Positions 1 to 9,952 of a stretch of 64,000 nucleotides of DNA are shown piece after piece. The stretch comes from Agarophyton chilense (taxonomy: Eukaryota; Rhodophyta; Florideophyceae; Gracilariales; Gracilariaceae). Every line of letters begins with the position of its first letter. Position 1 is the stretch's first letter. The stretch covers positions 1-64,000 of the forward strand of contig JARGXX010000116.1 in the NCBI GenBank assembly GCA_030374765.1, read 5' to 3'. Position numbers and translations under genes: made by a program. The notes under the pieces were generated by a model. That model was not told the origin of the DNA and did no database searches. It was given only the letters and a program-made list of their open reading frames with translations.

Positions 1-113
1 TTAAAGTACCCCGGGTTCCCTCCGGCCTCCCTTTCTTCGTGCGTCAGCCCTCGAAGTCGGTGTGAAGAGCTTGCCGCCGGCATTCCAAGCTCGTGCCAAA
101 ACTCTGCCTCCTG

Positions 114-1217
114 TCACCCGGCCCATGCATCTTGATGCTGTTGCTGAGGTTGTTGTTCAATCGCAACGCACACAAGATCTGGCCCAGCCGCGCATCCAAC
201 AATGCCCGACGCCCGAACAAGCCACTCCAATTGCGGGTCGCGTTCTACTGCATCCACCATCCCGGCTCGGGTCGTCATAAACCTTCCAACTCCTACATTC
301 CGATCCTTCCCATCCACCGCCGATCCGGCGTTGATAATCGGGTTCCATCTTATGCGGTTCGATTCAATCCGCAAGTCGGGCTGCTGCTTGAAGTTGTCTT
401 CAAACCATTGCAGCATTTTCCCAGACACATCCCCACCATTCAAACATTTCGGCGCACCCTCATCGGTTGCAAACGATTCCAAAATGCAGAACCCTTGGTG
501 TTGCAGCTCCCTGCGCTTTTCACCGAAGAACTCCAACGCCAACTCATCCCGCTCCATCGCTGCCATCCACAGGCGCTCCTCTTCACTTTTCGGATTGCCG
601 CTCGTCGGTAGCACTTGTCCAAACACCGGAACCTTGGTAGATTCCAGCGCCGCATGCTTCTCCTTCGCGGCGTGCCAAAACACCAGATGGTGGACCAGCT
701 TCAGCTCTTCCGCCGTCAGGCATTCAGCTCGGTGCTTGGACGCCATATGGATGGTGTCCAGCCAAGGATGCACGTGTTCAATCACGTTAACATCCTTTGG
801 CAACATGCTCGGCGGCACATTTGCCCAATTACACCATGCCGGCGATGAAGCCCCTTTGTAAGTTTCTGGCAGCCTCATCCATTGCGGCGGTCCATCGGGA
901 GGGTTAGAGTCGTCAAATGGGCGCTCAATGTCAGCATCTCTCATCGACCCCTCCCCACCCTGCTGCACACCTTCACCCACTGCATCGTCCGTCACGAATG
1001 CCTCATTACCCTCGCCGTCTGAGAAGTTCTCGGCGCGGATTCCCAGGTTCCCCAACAGTTCAAACAGAGTATCTCTCCGCAACTGCTTCATCCGCTGCAA
1101 CAACTCCCTTTCCTGTGCCAGTTGGGTTCTCTTCGACCGGCGACTGGGTGGAGACAGTCTCGTGTCAGGAGCTTTTCGCTTCACACCCCTTGCACGCCCA
1201 ACCGGCACCTCTTCCAC
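114..1217 (-). CDS. Possible PhyH/2OG-dioxygenase-like frame, downstream part of the ParB-like gene (broken)
   Basis: This minus-strand frame is open from about 1256 down to a TGA at 114-116. It overlaps the end of the ParB-like frame by roughly 90 bases in a different phase, so the two are probably one gene broken by a frameshift or joined by a short intron. A GTAAGG donor-like site lies at 1250-1245. The frame opens with a basic, disordered stretch. Near its end it has a strand reading GFCILESF and, about 100 residues later, HQD followed by AW. This resembles the start and the metal-binding HxD of PhyH-type 2-oxoglutarate/Fe(II) dioxygenases. After the TGA the same frame stays open to base 1, so the second His and Arg expected for the family would lie outside the window. 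The first codon listed is GTG, so no independent start is claimed. The dioxygenase reading is weak. Confidence 0.35.
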   Translation of the reverse strand: MEEVPVGRARGVKRKAPDTRLSPPSRRSKRTQLAQERELLQRMKQLRRDTLFELLGNLGIRAENFSDGEGNEAFVTDDAVGEGVQQGGEGSMRDADIERPFDDSNPPDGPPQWMRLPETYKGASSPAWCNWANVPPSMLPKDVNVIEHVHPWLDTIHMASKHRAECLTAEELKLVHHLVFWHAAKEKHAALESTKVPVFGQVLPTSGNPKSEEERLWMAAMERDELALEFFGEKRRELQHQGFCILESFATDEGAPKCLNGGDVSGKMLQWFEDNFKQQPDLRIESNRIRWNPIINAGSAVDGKDRNVGVGRFMTTRAGMVDAVERDPQLEWLVRASGIVGCAAGPDLVCVAIEQQPQQQHQDAWAG

Positions 1218-3327
1218 CCTTGGAACAGTTCTTTTTTCCTTTCCCCTTACGCGTGCTCACCCTTGGACGCGACTCGTTGTAGTTCATGTCGTCGTCCAAG
1301 TCCAACACAGCCACCTCCGGCGACGGCGCCACAGTCTTCACCTTCGCCCGTCCCGGAGCGCTCCGACTTTGATGCTGCCCCGAGGGCTCGCTGGAGACCC
1401 TGTCCCTACTCCTCTCCTCACTCCCTACTTCAAACAACCCCTCCATCCTGTCCGTTACTTCCTTCATTTTGCGCTCCAGCTTCCTTTCCCACTGCCGGTC
1501 GCTCCCGGAGTTCTCCATCTTCGACACAATCATGACGAGGAAGTTCCGCACGGTGGACGTTTCCACTCCGCCAATGCTCATTTGGGTGTCGAGCACGGCG
1601 GCAACCGTCACGTCCTTCTTCTCTGCCACTTGTCGGCAAAAGAAGTACACCTGCAGCGCAAACTTGAAAAAGTAATACCGCATATCCTCGAACCGGCCCC
1701 TTCTCCCCCTTCGAAACCCCCGCGGGTACCCAGTAAAGCCTTCACACACTCCACGCAAAACAAAAAAACCGCCTTCATCGAGTGTGTACAACCGGTCGTC
1801 CGACAAATGCGACAGACCCAACTTCGGCGCCTCTTTGCACACCTTCTCAAAGTTGCTCAGCAACTCCGGGCTCCTTACAAGAGCAAGGGCAATGTCGGCG
1901 TAGCGCCGAAGTTGCGTCGTTTCCAATGTGCCGAGTAGCATAAACTCTTGCATCGCTACTGCCACCGCATATGACGTCAGTGACTTGACCTTCACTTTGT
2001 CATCCAACACTGACGCCATTATGAACGACACGGTGGTGTGCACGCGGTCTGCAAACGACATCGCCAACACGTTGCTTGCCATGATGTTCAGCTTACAACC
2101 GATGCTCAACCGCTCCTTCCTTGTGAGGTCCTTCCCGTCCGGTCGCAACCACAGAACGACGTCCAGCACTTGGGTCATGCTTTTCCACCTCTGGGACGTG
2201 TTCCTCAGGTCTTGGTACACCACCAAACGATGAAGCCCATCCACCAACAGACACTCACAGGTAATTGAATTGCCTTGAAGAACCTCATCCACTGATCTGC
2301 CGCCGAGCACGATTGCAACGCTCACCCGCCCAACCGCTCCCAAAACACCTTGCTGCTCCATCATAACCTTCAAATTCTCCCTGTGCTGCCCATTCAATGC
2401 CCGCACTTGATGCTCCCCGTAGCGAATTCTGCCGATATCCACCGTAGCATTCACCTGCCTATAGTGGTTCAGCTCAATCTTGCTATCGGTGGGGATCGCA
2501 ACAGCCTGTTTCGGAGGCTCCATCGCTTGTGACAATGACCGGGTGTTCGACGGGCCCGACCTCATACCCGTGAAAATGACGTCCTCATCCACCTCCACTG
2601 CCTTGGCGGCCGAAGTACCCACTTCAATCGTTCCGCCCGGTGGCGTACGAGGGCGTGGCGTTACTGCGCGTGAAACGGATGTGCCCCTGCGCGGCGTTGG
2701 TTGAGACCTCAGACGAGGTCGCCCAGTGCGTCGAATTGTACCAGGAGAAACGGTGGCAACAGTTGCCCCAGCACCAGTTGCAGTCGAACCAGATGCATTC
2801 GAGCGCTGCGATGCGCGCCCTTGGCGGCTCTGGGACCTCGTCTTACGACTTCCCGTTCGGGGCGTCGTAGGTGGACGCCGTTGTACGTCGGGAGTACCCT
2901 TCGACGGGGGTGGGGACTTTCTCCTCCTCTTTCCGACCGCATCAGCGGATTCATCTGAATCCACCTCAACCACCTCCCCTGTTGTTTCCATCGCCTCCAT
3001 CATACCGAGGTCCCACGAATAAAAAGAATTCGGTAACACCCCACCCAGTGTTGCAGGCGGTTCTTCCACACCACCAAATCGGTACGGGTACCTAATGTCG
3101 TCAAACCCCGGCAGGATCTTAACACTGCGAACTTTCACCAAATCCTCACCTTCCGCCTCAAAGCTCTTTAGGCTAGATCCATGCATATCCCTGGACAATT
3201 CCCCCTCCTTCCTACCAGGCATCAACACAGCCGTTCCGACGCGCCGGCGGTTTCCCCCTTCGCCTTTCGCCAAAAGAAACACGACGTCGGCTGCTTTCAT
3301 GTTTTGATGTTTTCCACGCGATGGCAT
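1165..3327 (-). CDS. Large basic protein with a ParB-like motif and an AT-hook-like patch
   Basis: The frame starts at the ATG at 3327, the second in-frame start candidate, giving 720 residues. Residues ~1-120 look folded. About 130-270 are very rich in Arg, Pro, Ser and Thr and include a GRPRLR core like an AT-hook (about 200-208), which suggests DNA binding. Around 300-390 a segment runs from RYGEHQVRALNGQHREN to LVDGLHRL. Its spacing and its D-G-x-H-R box resemble the N-terminal ParB/sulfiredoxin-like fold. The remainder is helical with no domain I recognise. The last codons shift phase relative to the following frame at 114-1217, so this is probably the upstream part of a longer protein. 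It diverges from the methyltransferase-SET gene across the hairpin array. A second gene with a similar SGSHR box lies at 24456-27182. The function is unknown, and the ParB resemblance is by motif only. Confidence 0.6.
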   Translation of the reverse strand: MPSRGKHQNMKAADVVFLLAKGEGGNRRRVGTAVLMPGRKEGELSRDMHGSSLKSFEAEGEDLVKVRSVKILPGFDDIRYPYRFGGVEEPPATLGGVLPNSFYSWDLGMMEAMETTGEVVEVDSDESADAVGKRRRKSPPPSKGTPDVQRRPPTTPRTGSRKTRSQSRQGRASQRSNASGSTATGAGATVATVSPGTIRRTGRPRLRSQPTPRRGTSVSRAVTPRPRTPPGGTIEVGTSAAKAVEVDEDVIFTGMRSGPSNTRSLSQAMEPPKQAVAIPTDSKIELNHYRQVNATVDIGRIRYGEHQVRALNGQHRENLKVMMEQQGVLGAVGRVSVAIVLGGRSVDEVLQGNSITCECLLVDGLHRLVVYQDLRNTSQRWKSMTQVLDVVLWLRPDGKDLTRKERLSIGCKLNIMASNVLAMSFADRVHTTVSFIMASVLDDKVKVKSLTSYAVAVAMQEFMLLGTLETTQLRRYADIALALVRSPELLSNFEKVCKEAPKLGLSHLSDDRLYTLDEGGFFVLRGVCEGFTGYPRGFRRGRRGRFEDMRYYFFKFALQVYFFCRQVAEKKDVTVAAVLDTQMSIGGVETSTVRNFLVMIVSKMENSGSDRQWERKLERKMKEVTDRMEGLFEVGSEERSRDRVSSEPSGQHQSRSAPGRAKVKTVAPSPEVAVLDLDDDMNYNESRPRVSTRKGKGKKNCSKGGRGAGWACKGCEAKSS

Positions 3328-3763
3328 TGCAATACACACAATATGAACCGGGGAGATGCGCGCAGAAGAGCGTGACAACAAAAACTATGACACGGGCGAA
3401 TGAAGGCGGAACACAAAGCCAAATACGGCAGATCCGAAACTCAGGCCCGCGGGGAGATGATTCAAGTAAAAGTGCAGACTTGATGCGAACTTTGATGGCG
3501 CCCGCTTGATCCGTTTACAAAACAAGACAGAGGCTGCAGTTCGGGAAAGGGAAGGAATGTGACGGCGGGGAAAACGGGTGTAAACGGGTGTACTTCGACT
3601 CCGTCCTTTCCGCGAAAAACTAAAAAGGGCTCCTAGTGGTTGTGTAGTGGCAACCTGAACCCCAACGACGCGTGACACGCGTCACAGCAATCGCGATCCG
3701 TTCCAAAAAAACCGCTGCACAGACACCAAATTTTATAAGTTTTAGGGGGGTTGTGTGTGGCAA
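3328..3763. other. Upstream region of the ParB-like gene
   Basis: This is the 5' flank of the minus-strand ParB-like gene, up to the first hairpin of the array. I see no gene. It has GC-rich stretches and an A-rich patch near 3705-3740. A promoter for the minus-strand gene should lie here, but no box is convincing. Confidence 0.3.
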
Positions 3764-3906
3764 ATTGCCTGCGGGCACTTTTGGTCAACTGCGAATTACG
3801 GCTCATAATTTGCACCCCGAAAGTGCGAAATAATAATGCAAATCAACAATCGGGGTGCAAATTATGAGCCGTAATTCGCAGTTGAAATTTATTGCCTGCA
3901 GGCAAT
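3764..3906. repeat. Hairpin 1 of the array
   Basis: Perfect 36-bp arms lie at 3785-3820 and 3850-3885 around a 29-base AT-rich loop. Imperfect outer arms extend to ATTGCCTGC...GCAGGCAAT. Confidence 0.9.
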
Positions 3907-4535
3907 CCCAATCCCCCTTTTTGACTACGTCTGCCCACATCCAAAAACACCCCCTGGGCCCCCAACACCCCGTTTTTCGCCTTCGCCCACACGCCCCTCC
4001 CTACATTTGCGCCACACTCCTAAACTCTCACCACACCCCTCGTCTCTCGCATACGCCTCTGTAGACCCATATCAAGCGTCATTGCAAAACCGAAAGCCTA
4101 ATGATGTTTCACTAAACCCCTTCACTCGCCCACAACGCTTCTTCTTCACTGCACCGTGTCACAACTCATTTACATTCAACTTTTCAATTTCAACCAAGTA
4201 CTCTAAAACACCAAACTTTCTCACCACTCTCCTCTCTATACAGATGCTACTAATTCTCGGAAGTGCACCAAAACATGTCTTTCCACAAACATGTCTGTCG
4301 GCACCCTTTACGCGAGCTCGTTCACCATTCACATTCGACAGTATTCGCCTGTGGTAGTCTAAGGTTGGGCGCCGCTAGAAAAGGCGTTCAGCCCCAACCG
4401 GTTCAATAACCGTCGTTACCGCCGGTATAAAGCCGTGAGAGGGAGACACAGGCATGGGAATCGGCTCTATACAGCGTCTATGGCCTTGGTACGGCGCCTG
4501 GTAGAAGAGAAACGAGTTTGCTCACATTGAGTGAA

Positions 4536-4678
4536 ATTGCCTGCGGGCACTTTTGGTCAACTGCGAATTACGGCTCATAATTTGCACCCCGAAAGTGCGA
4601 AATAATAATGCAAATCAACAATCGGGGTGCAAATTATGAGCCGTAATTCGCAGTTGAAATTTATTGCCTGCAGGCAAT
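4536..4678. repeat. Hairpin 2 of the array
   Basis: Same 143-bp inverted repeat as hairpin 1, with the arms unchanged by eye. It follows GAGTTTGCTCACATTGAGTG, which also precedes hairpins 3 and 4. Confidence 0.9.
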
Positions 4679-5308
4679 CCCAATCCCCCTTTTTGACTAC
4701 GTCTGCCCACATCCAAAAACACCCCCCTGGGCCCCCAACACCCCGTTTTTCGCCTTCGCCCACACGCCTCTCCCTACATTTGCGCCACACTCCTAAACTC
4801 TCACCACACCCCTCGTCTCTCGCATACGCCTCTGTAGACCCATATCAAGCGTCATTGCAAAACCGAAAGCCTAATGATGTTTCACTAAACCCCTTCACTC
4901 GCCCACAACGCTTCTTCTCCACTGCACCGTGTCACAACTCATGTACATTCAACTTTTCAATTTCAACCAAGTACTCTAAAAAACCAAACTTTCTCACCAC
5001 TCTCCTTTCTATACAGATGCTACTAATTCTCGGAAGTGCACCAAAACATGTCTTTCCACAAACATGTCTGTCGGCACCCTTTACGCGAGCTCGTTCACCA
5101 TTCACATTCGACAGTATTCGCCTGTGGTAGTCTAAGGTTGGGCGCCGCTAGAAAAGACGTTCAGCCCCAACCGGTTCAATAACCTTCGTTTCCGCCGGTA
5201 TAAAGCCGTGAGAGGGAGACACAGGCATGGGAATCGGCTCTATACAGCAGCTATTGCCTTGGTACGGCGCCTGGTAGAAGAGAAACGAGTTTGCTCACAT
5301 TGAGTGAA

Positions 5309-5451
5309 ATTGCCTGCGGGCACTTTTGGTCAACTGCGAATTACGGCTCATAATTTGCACCCCGAAAGTGCGAAATAATAATGCAAATCAACAATCGGGG
5401 TGCAAATTATGAGCCGTAATTCGCAGTTGAAATTTATTGCCTGCAGGCAAT
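5309..5451. repeat. Hairpin 3 of the array
   Basis: Same 143-bp inverted repeat with intact arms and the same 29-base loop. Confidence 0.9.
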
Positions 5452-6168
5452 CCCAATCGCTCTTTTTGACTACGTCTGCCCACATCCAAAAACACCCCCC
5501 TGGGCCCCCAACACCCCGTTTTTCGCCTTCGCCCACACGCCCCTCCCTACATTTGCGCCACACTCGTAAAACACCCCCCTGGGCCCCCAAGCGTCCACAC
5601 CCCGATTTTTCGCCTTCGCCCACACGCCCCTCCCTACATTTGCGCCACACTCCTAAACTCTCACCACACCCCTCGTCTCTCGCATACGCCTCTGTAGACC
5701 CATATCAAGCGTCATTGCAAAACCGAAAGCCTAATGATGTTTCACTAAACCCCTTCACTCGCCCACAACGCTTCTTCTTCACTGCACCGTGTCACAACTC
5801 ATGTACATTCAACTTTTCAATTTCAACCAAGTACTCTAAAAAACCAAACTTTCTCACCACTCTCCTTTCTATACAGATGCTACTAATTCTCGGAAGTGCA
5901 CCAAAACATGTCTTTCCACAAACATGTCTGTCGGCACCCTTTACGCAAGCTCGTTCACCTTTCACATTCGACAGTATTCGCCTGTGGTAGTCTAAGGTTG
6001 GGCGCCGCTAGAAAAGACGTTCAGCCCCAACCGGTTCAATAACCTTCGTTTCCGCCGGTATAAAGCCGTTAGAGGGAGACACAGGCATGGGAATCGGCTC
6101 TATACAGCGTCTATGGCCTTGGTACGGCGCCTGGTAGAAGAGAAACGAGTTTGCTCACATTGAGTGAA

Positions 6169-6311
6169 ATTGCCTGCGGGCACTTTTGGTCAACTGCGAA
6201 TTACGGCTCATAATTTGCACCCCGAAAGTGCGAAATAATAATGCAAATCAACAATCGGGGTGCAAATTATGAGCCGTAATTCGCAGTTGAAATTTATTGC
6301 CTGCAGGCAAT
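6169..6311. repeat. Hairpin 4 of the array
   Basis: Last copy of the inverted repeat, about 440 bases upstream of the methyltransferase-SET start codon. It could sit in that gene's promoter region. Confidence 0.9.
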
Positions 6312-6754
6312 CCCCCTTTTGCTCCCTCAAACTGCATCTCACGTTAACCGACCCCGACCGTATTTGAGCTGTCGGCTATCGCTCTTCTGCAGTCCTCTCC
6401 GCTTGGCAACGTTCGCCTTTCGAAACTTTGTCGTTGTTTCAGCGGTGTTGCTTGTTTTGGATTCTTGCGCCCGCTGCGGTATCGAGTTACGATCAAGAAC
6501 GGCTTTGACGTACACGCACCCGCTAAAGCCCAAGACCTCACCATTGCGCAAACCCCTAAACGGCCCCGCTCTTTGAACCCCTAAACCCCACGACCCCTTC
6601 AATCAAGACGCCCTTGCACAACTTCAGCCCCCGAATTCCCCTTCAAAAGAACAAGTCTCTCTTCGTTCAATCACCCCCCCTTCTATCTCTCTATCTCCGC
6701 CCCCAGCCTTCTCCACCGACACTTCGAATATCTCTCCAAGTTCCGTCTTACAAG

Positions 6755-9700
6755 ATGGTCACCACCGAAGGTCTCATTGGTTTGTTCTTGCCGCTGCGCG
6801 ACGCGTACGCCCGCATGCGCCCCGATGATCCCAACGCCCGCGCGCTCCAGTACCTGGACTTGGTCTACTTCGCAGTTCAGAACCGAGGCTCTGTGCCAGC
6901 TGCAGAGGAAGTTTGCTCCTTGGTCGTGCCATCTGAAAAGCACGGCAAGTACACCAACACGGAGATACAACACAGCCTCCTCAAAAACAACTACTTTTCT
7001 CAGGTGTACCTCATGGCCAGATGTGTGGACCTCGACGATGGTAGCAACGACCGGCGTCTCAGGGACTTGTACCAGCTCTACCTCCAAATCCAAGCTTCAA
7101 GCAATACTTCTGAGCAGCAACCGTCTTCTGCTGCTGGTAATGGTACCACCCGTGCAAGTGCTCGTTCTTCCAATGCGCCTACAAATCGCCGCCGCCCCAG
7201 CCGTCAAGTCGACTTGCTCATTCCGAAAACGGCTCTCTTGTCGTCCTTCCTCAAATCGCGCATTCTGCCTCCGCAGTCGCAAACTTCCAAGGACAGTCGC
7301 TCACGATTCTCCACTACCGTTGAGGCATCTCGTTTTGAAATGGTTTTGTACCTGTCGATGATCTACACTCTCAAACGCGAGAAACTCAAATCGCGCCAGA
7401 CCAAGAAACAACGCCTCAATACCGGCGTTGCAACCGCGACCTCTATGTTGCCTTCGTTGCAAAACTTTAAGCACGAAACGTGCGAGCGAATTTCATTTGT
7501 CGTGCACAAGCTTGTGACCTCTTGGAATGTGTTCTGCCGCCATCTTGGGTATGACTCACTGGAGCACATGCTCGCTCCGTACATCTTGTTCGACAGCAAC
7601 ACCCTAACCTACCACGCTCTCGAACGCCGCGGCGAAGGCTACGCCCCTTTATCGCAAACTACCACATTTGCCAAGAACGCACAGCCTTCCATAGTCCAAT
7701 CTGAAGTGGACAGCGTCGCCTGGTCCCACACCGACGAGGTTGACCGCAATCTACGCGTGCTAGCTTCCGAATTTTTGAACGACCTTCACCGCCTGCTTTT
7801 CAACGACTTCCTATACGAAATGGATGAAACCGCTCGCTGGCAATCTTTGACGCAATTCGAGTATAACTCGACCGTCGACGTGTACCCTCACCGCTTCACG
7901 ACGTTCGGTCTGCCACTTTGGACCCCGATTCGAATGGCCATGGTCGGCCCTATTCCAGGCCAACCCCTCAACCCGGTCGTGGAGATAGCCAAAAAAGAAG
8001 CCGAGTTGGTGGACATCATTATGAACGAGTCACAGCAGCAACCTCCGCCTGATCCGGGAGCGCCACTACCGTCGTCGTCGGAACGCGCCAACGCCGCTGG
8101 TCCCTCACCTCCTCCCCAACCCCCAAATCTTCCCTACAACGTCAACGAAACTCGCGTCCTCCCGCCGCACTCCTTCACCCAAACTACTACTCTCAACGCT
8201 CTACAAGAGGCGGAGGACGAAATGGAAAAGCATATTCGCCTCTACGGTGTCGATTTCAAAGAATTCGTACAGGTGGATATTATCAAACGAACTACCGCCT
8301 CATCTCCAGTCGGAGCAGTGCAACTGGTCCTCACCGACCCGCCTTACAACATTCGGTCCTTAGCTGGCCGCCACAACAGCAACCACGACGCCATTTCCCA
8401 AGACGATATGAAGCGCACGGCGCAGGTTATTGGCGAGCTGTTGTGCCCTGGCGGCCACTTTATTCTCTTTTGCTCCATTCGCCAGTTCAGGCCGTGGTTG
8501 TCGTGCTTCAAGAGCATTTCCGAGTCCCATACTGCGCTGTTCAAGGTGGACCCTGTGCCGTTGGTTTTCGTCCGCGCCGCTTCCCATCCTACTGGGAGCC
8601 ACCGCGGGCTGCGAACGTCGCCGTTGCCCATCACCGAGTACGCCATTCACGGCATCAAAACGGGGCTCACTCACGATGAAAACCTGGCTCGCGTAAACCT
8701 CGTCAACTACAACTACGTTCCTTCTCGCTACCCGGCTTACAAGAACGTGATTGATAACGTGCCGGGACTAGCCGCTGGCGAGACCCTGCGTTGGAATCGC
8801 CTGCATTCTGTCACCAACAATCACAACGCCGTCACTGAAAAAGTACGCCCGGAGCAGAAGAGTCGTGCTCTACTCAAGGAACTCATAAGCCGCTATTCTC
8901 AGCCTGGCGACATGGTGGTGGATTTATTTGCCGGAACGGGTTCCACCGCTTTGGCGTGCATGGAGCTCCCAGGTCACAGACGCTTTTTGGGGTGCGAGAA
9001 AGACGCAGTGTGTTACGCTCACGCAAAACACAATGCTGTCGTTCACTTTATCAAAACCGTTTTACAGAACAGCACCGACATTGAAGTGCCGCACCATCTC
9101 ATCGCCAAGTTCAGTCGCCTAGTTCGCTCACTACCGAACACGGACCTGCGATCGAAATACCTTTGGACCGCGCCTCCCGGTCTGCCACAGTACCAAATTT
9201 TTCCTGCGCCGCTCGCTTCCTTTCTCTGCAACTTGTGGAAAGACCGTGAGTTTGCAGCCGTTTGCCGCACTAAACCGGTGCATGAATGGCCGCGAGAGAA
9301 ACAGGGCCTTCTCACTCAGATTGATCCGGCTACGTTACTTGCCATAGAAGGGTATGCCCATGGAGTGTATACCAAAAAGTCCGACATCCGACACCCCTTG
9401 GCGGGAGACGGGGTCTTTGCCGCACGCCAGTTTAATGAAGGCGACACCGTGTGCTACTTTTATGGAACTCTCGTCTACCACGACCTCTCCAAACGCTCCG
9501 CCACACAGTCTTCGTATGCCAACGGTTTGCTCGCCGTCACCGTGGAGCGCTTCAACTCCACTTCCATGGAAATCCGAGTGACAGGTCCGGACTTTGTCAG
9601 ACTGCCCACCCCGGGAGACCGTGGAACCCACTCCATGTGGATCACGCCTGCCCCGTTCTGTGTTGGCGGAATCATCAATGATGCCCAATACCGCCCAGAG

Positions 9701-9952
9701 GACCTCGACATTCAGGCCTTACGGGACAAGGTACTCCCCAACCCTCGCACACCAAATGTAGTAGCGCGCCTTTCGTCTACTTTGAAAAACTCAAAGTCAG
9801 GAATCCAAGACTACCACCTTATCACAATAGTAGCCACCCGAACCATCGAGCGAGAAGAAGAAGTGCTAATAGACTATGGAAACGACTACGCTCATTGGCC
9901 CAGGGTTCCAAAACCACAAACACACACCTTTCATGTGGATCTTGTAGATTAG
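6755..9952 (+). CDS. DNA amino-methyltransferase (bacterial type) fused to a SET domain
   Basis: I start at the ATG at 6755 (context CAAGATGG), giving 1065 residues. The frame is also open from 6614, but that stretch reads like an untranslated leader. Residues 1-430 are a novel helical region with a basic, Ser-rich insert. A methyltransferase follows: DPPYNIRS (about 528-535) is the catalytic motif IV of N6-adenine or N4-cytosine DNA methyltransferases, and PGDMVVDLFAGTGSTALAC (about 717-735) is the SAM-binding motif I. The order IV then I, with a KSRALL-type helix before motif I, fits the beta class of bacterial enzymes. The C-terminus (about 876-1044) is a SET domain with GDGVFAARQFNEGD, GGIINDAQY and LIDYGNDY, so it may also methylate protein lysine. 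Fusion of a DNA and a protein methyltransferase suggests self-directed chromatin marking, which is inference. It diverges from the ParB-like gene. Confidence 0.88.
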   Translation: MVTTEGLIGLFLPLRDAYARMRPDDPNARALQYLDLVYFAVQNRGSVPAAEEVCSLVVPSEKHGKYTNTEIQHSLLKNNYFSQVYLMARCVDLDDGSNDRRLRDLYQLYLQIQASSNTSEQQPSSAAGNGTTRASARSSNAPTNRRRPSRQVDLLIPKTALLSSFLKSRILPPQSQTSKDSRSRFSTTVEASRFEMVLYLSMIYTLKREKLKSRQTKKQRLNTGVATATSMLPSLQNFKHETCERISFVVHKLVTSWNVFCRHLGYDSLEHMLAPYILFDSNTLTYHALERRGEGYAPLSQTTTFAKNAQPSIVQSEVDSVAWSHTDEVDRNLRVLASEFLNDLHRLLFNDFLYEMDETARWQSLTQFEYNSTVDVYPHRFTTFGLPLWTPIRMAMVGPIPGQPLNPVVEIAKKEAELVDIIMNESQQQPPPDPGAPLPSSSERANAAGPSPPPQPPNLPYNVNETRVLPPHSFTQTTTLNALQEAEDEMEKHIRLYGVDFKEFVQVDIIKRTTASSPVGAVQLVLTDPPYNIRSLAGRHNSNHDAISQDDMKRTAQVIGELLCPGGHFILFCSIRQFRPWLSCFKSISESHTALFKVDPVPLVFVRAASHPTGSHRGLRTSPLPITEYAIHGIKTGLTHDENLARVNLVNYNYVPSRYPAYKNVIDNVPGLAAGETLRWNRLHSVTNNHNAVTEKVRPEQKSRALLKELISRYSQPGDMVVDLFAGTGSTALACMELPGHRRFLGCEKDAVCYAHAKHNAVVHFIKTVLQNSTDIEVPHHLIAKFSRLVRSLPNTDLRSKYLWTAPPGLPQYQIFPAPLASFLCNLWKDREFAAVCRTKPVHEWPREKQGLLTQIDPATLLAIEGYAHGVYTKKSDIRHPLAGDGVFAARQFNEGDTVCYFYGTLVYHDLSKRSATQSSYANGLLAVTVERFNSTSMEIRVTGPDFVRLPTPGDRGTHSMWITPAPFCVGGIINDAQYRPEDLDIQALRDKVLPNPRTPNVVARLSSTLKNSKSGIQDYHLITIVATRTIEREEEVLIDYGNDYAHWPRVPKPQTHTFHVDLVD

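Larger units (their letters stand above)
3764..6311. repeat. Tandem array of three ~630-720-bp units separated by four long hairpins
   Basis: Hairpins of 143 bp occur at 3764-3906, 4536-4678, 5309-5451 and 6169-6311. Between them lie three near-identical spacers that share runs such as GTCATTGCAAAACCGAAAGC. Hairpin-to-hairpin distances are 772, 773 and 860 bp. The third unit is longer because of an internal duplication of the ACACCCCCCTGGGCCCCC stretch around 5490-5600. Each spacer also carries AAGGTTGGGCGCCGCTAG and TATAAAGCCGT near its right end. The array fills the gap between two divergently transcribed genes and has n+1 hairpins for n units, as expected if it grew by recombination between hairpins. 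Long frames inside each unit (116-196 codons, on either strand) look like by-products of the repeat. Confidence 0.9.

Noticed and set aside
3855-5990. Plus-strand ORFs of 69-196 codons starting inside each hairpin
   Set aside because: They share sequence only because the units are duplicated. The first copy is split by a frame change, and the composition (Pro, Ser, His, Thr) looks like C-rich non-coding DNA.
3764-6311. CRISPR-like reading of the hairpin array
   Set aside because: Units are hundreds of bases long and near-identical, with no unique spacers, in a eukaryotic context.
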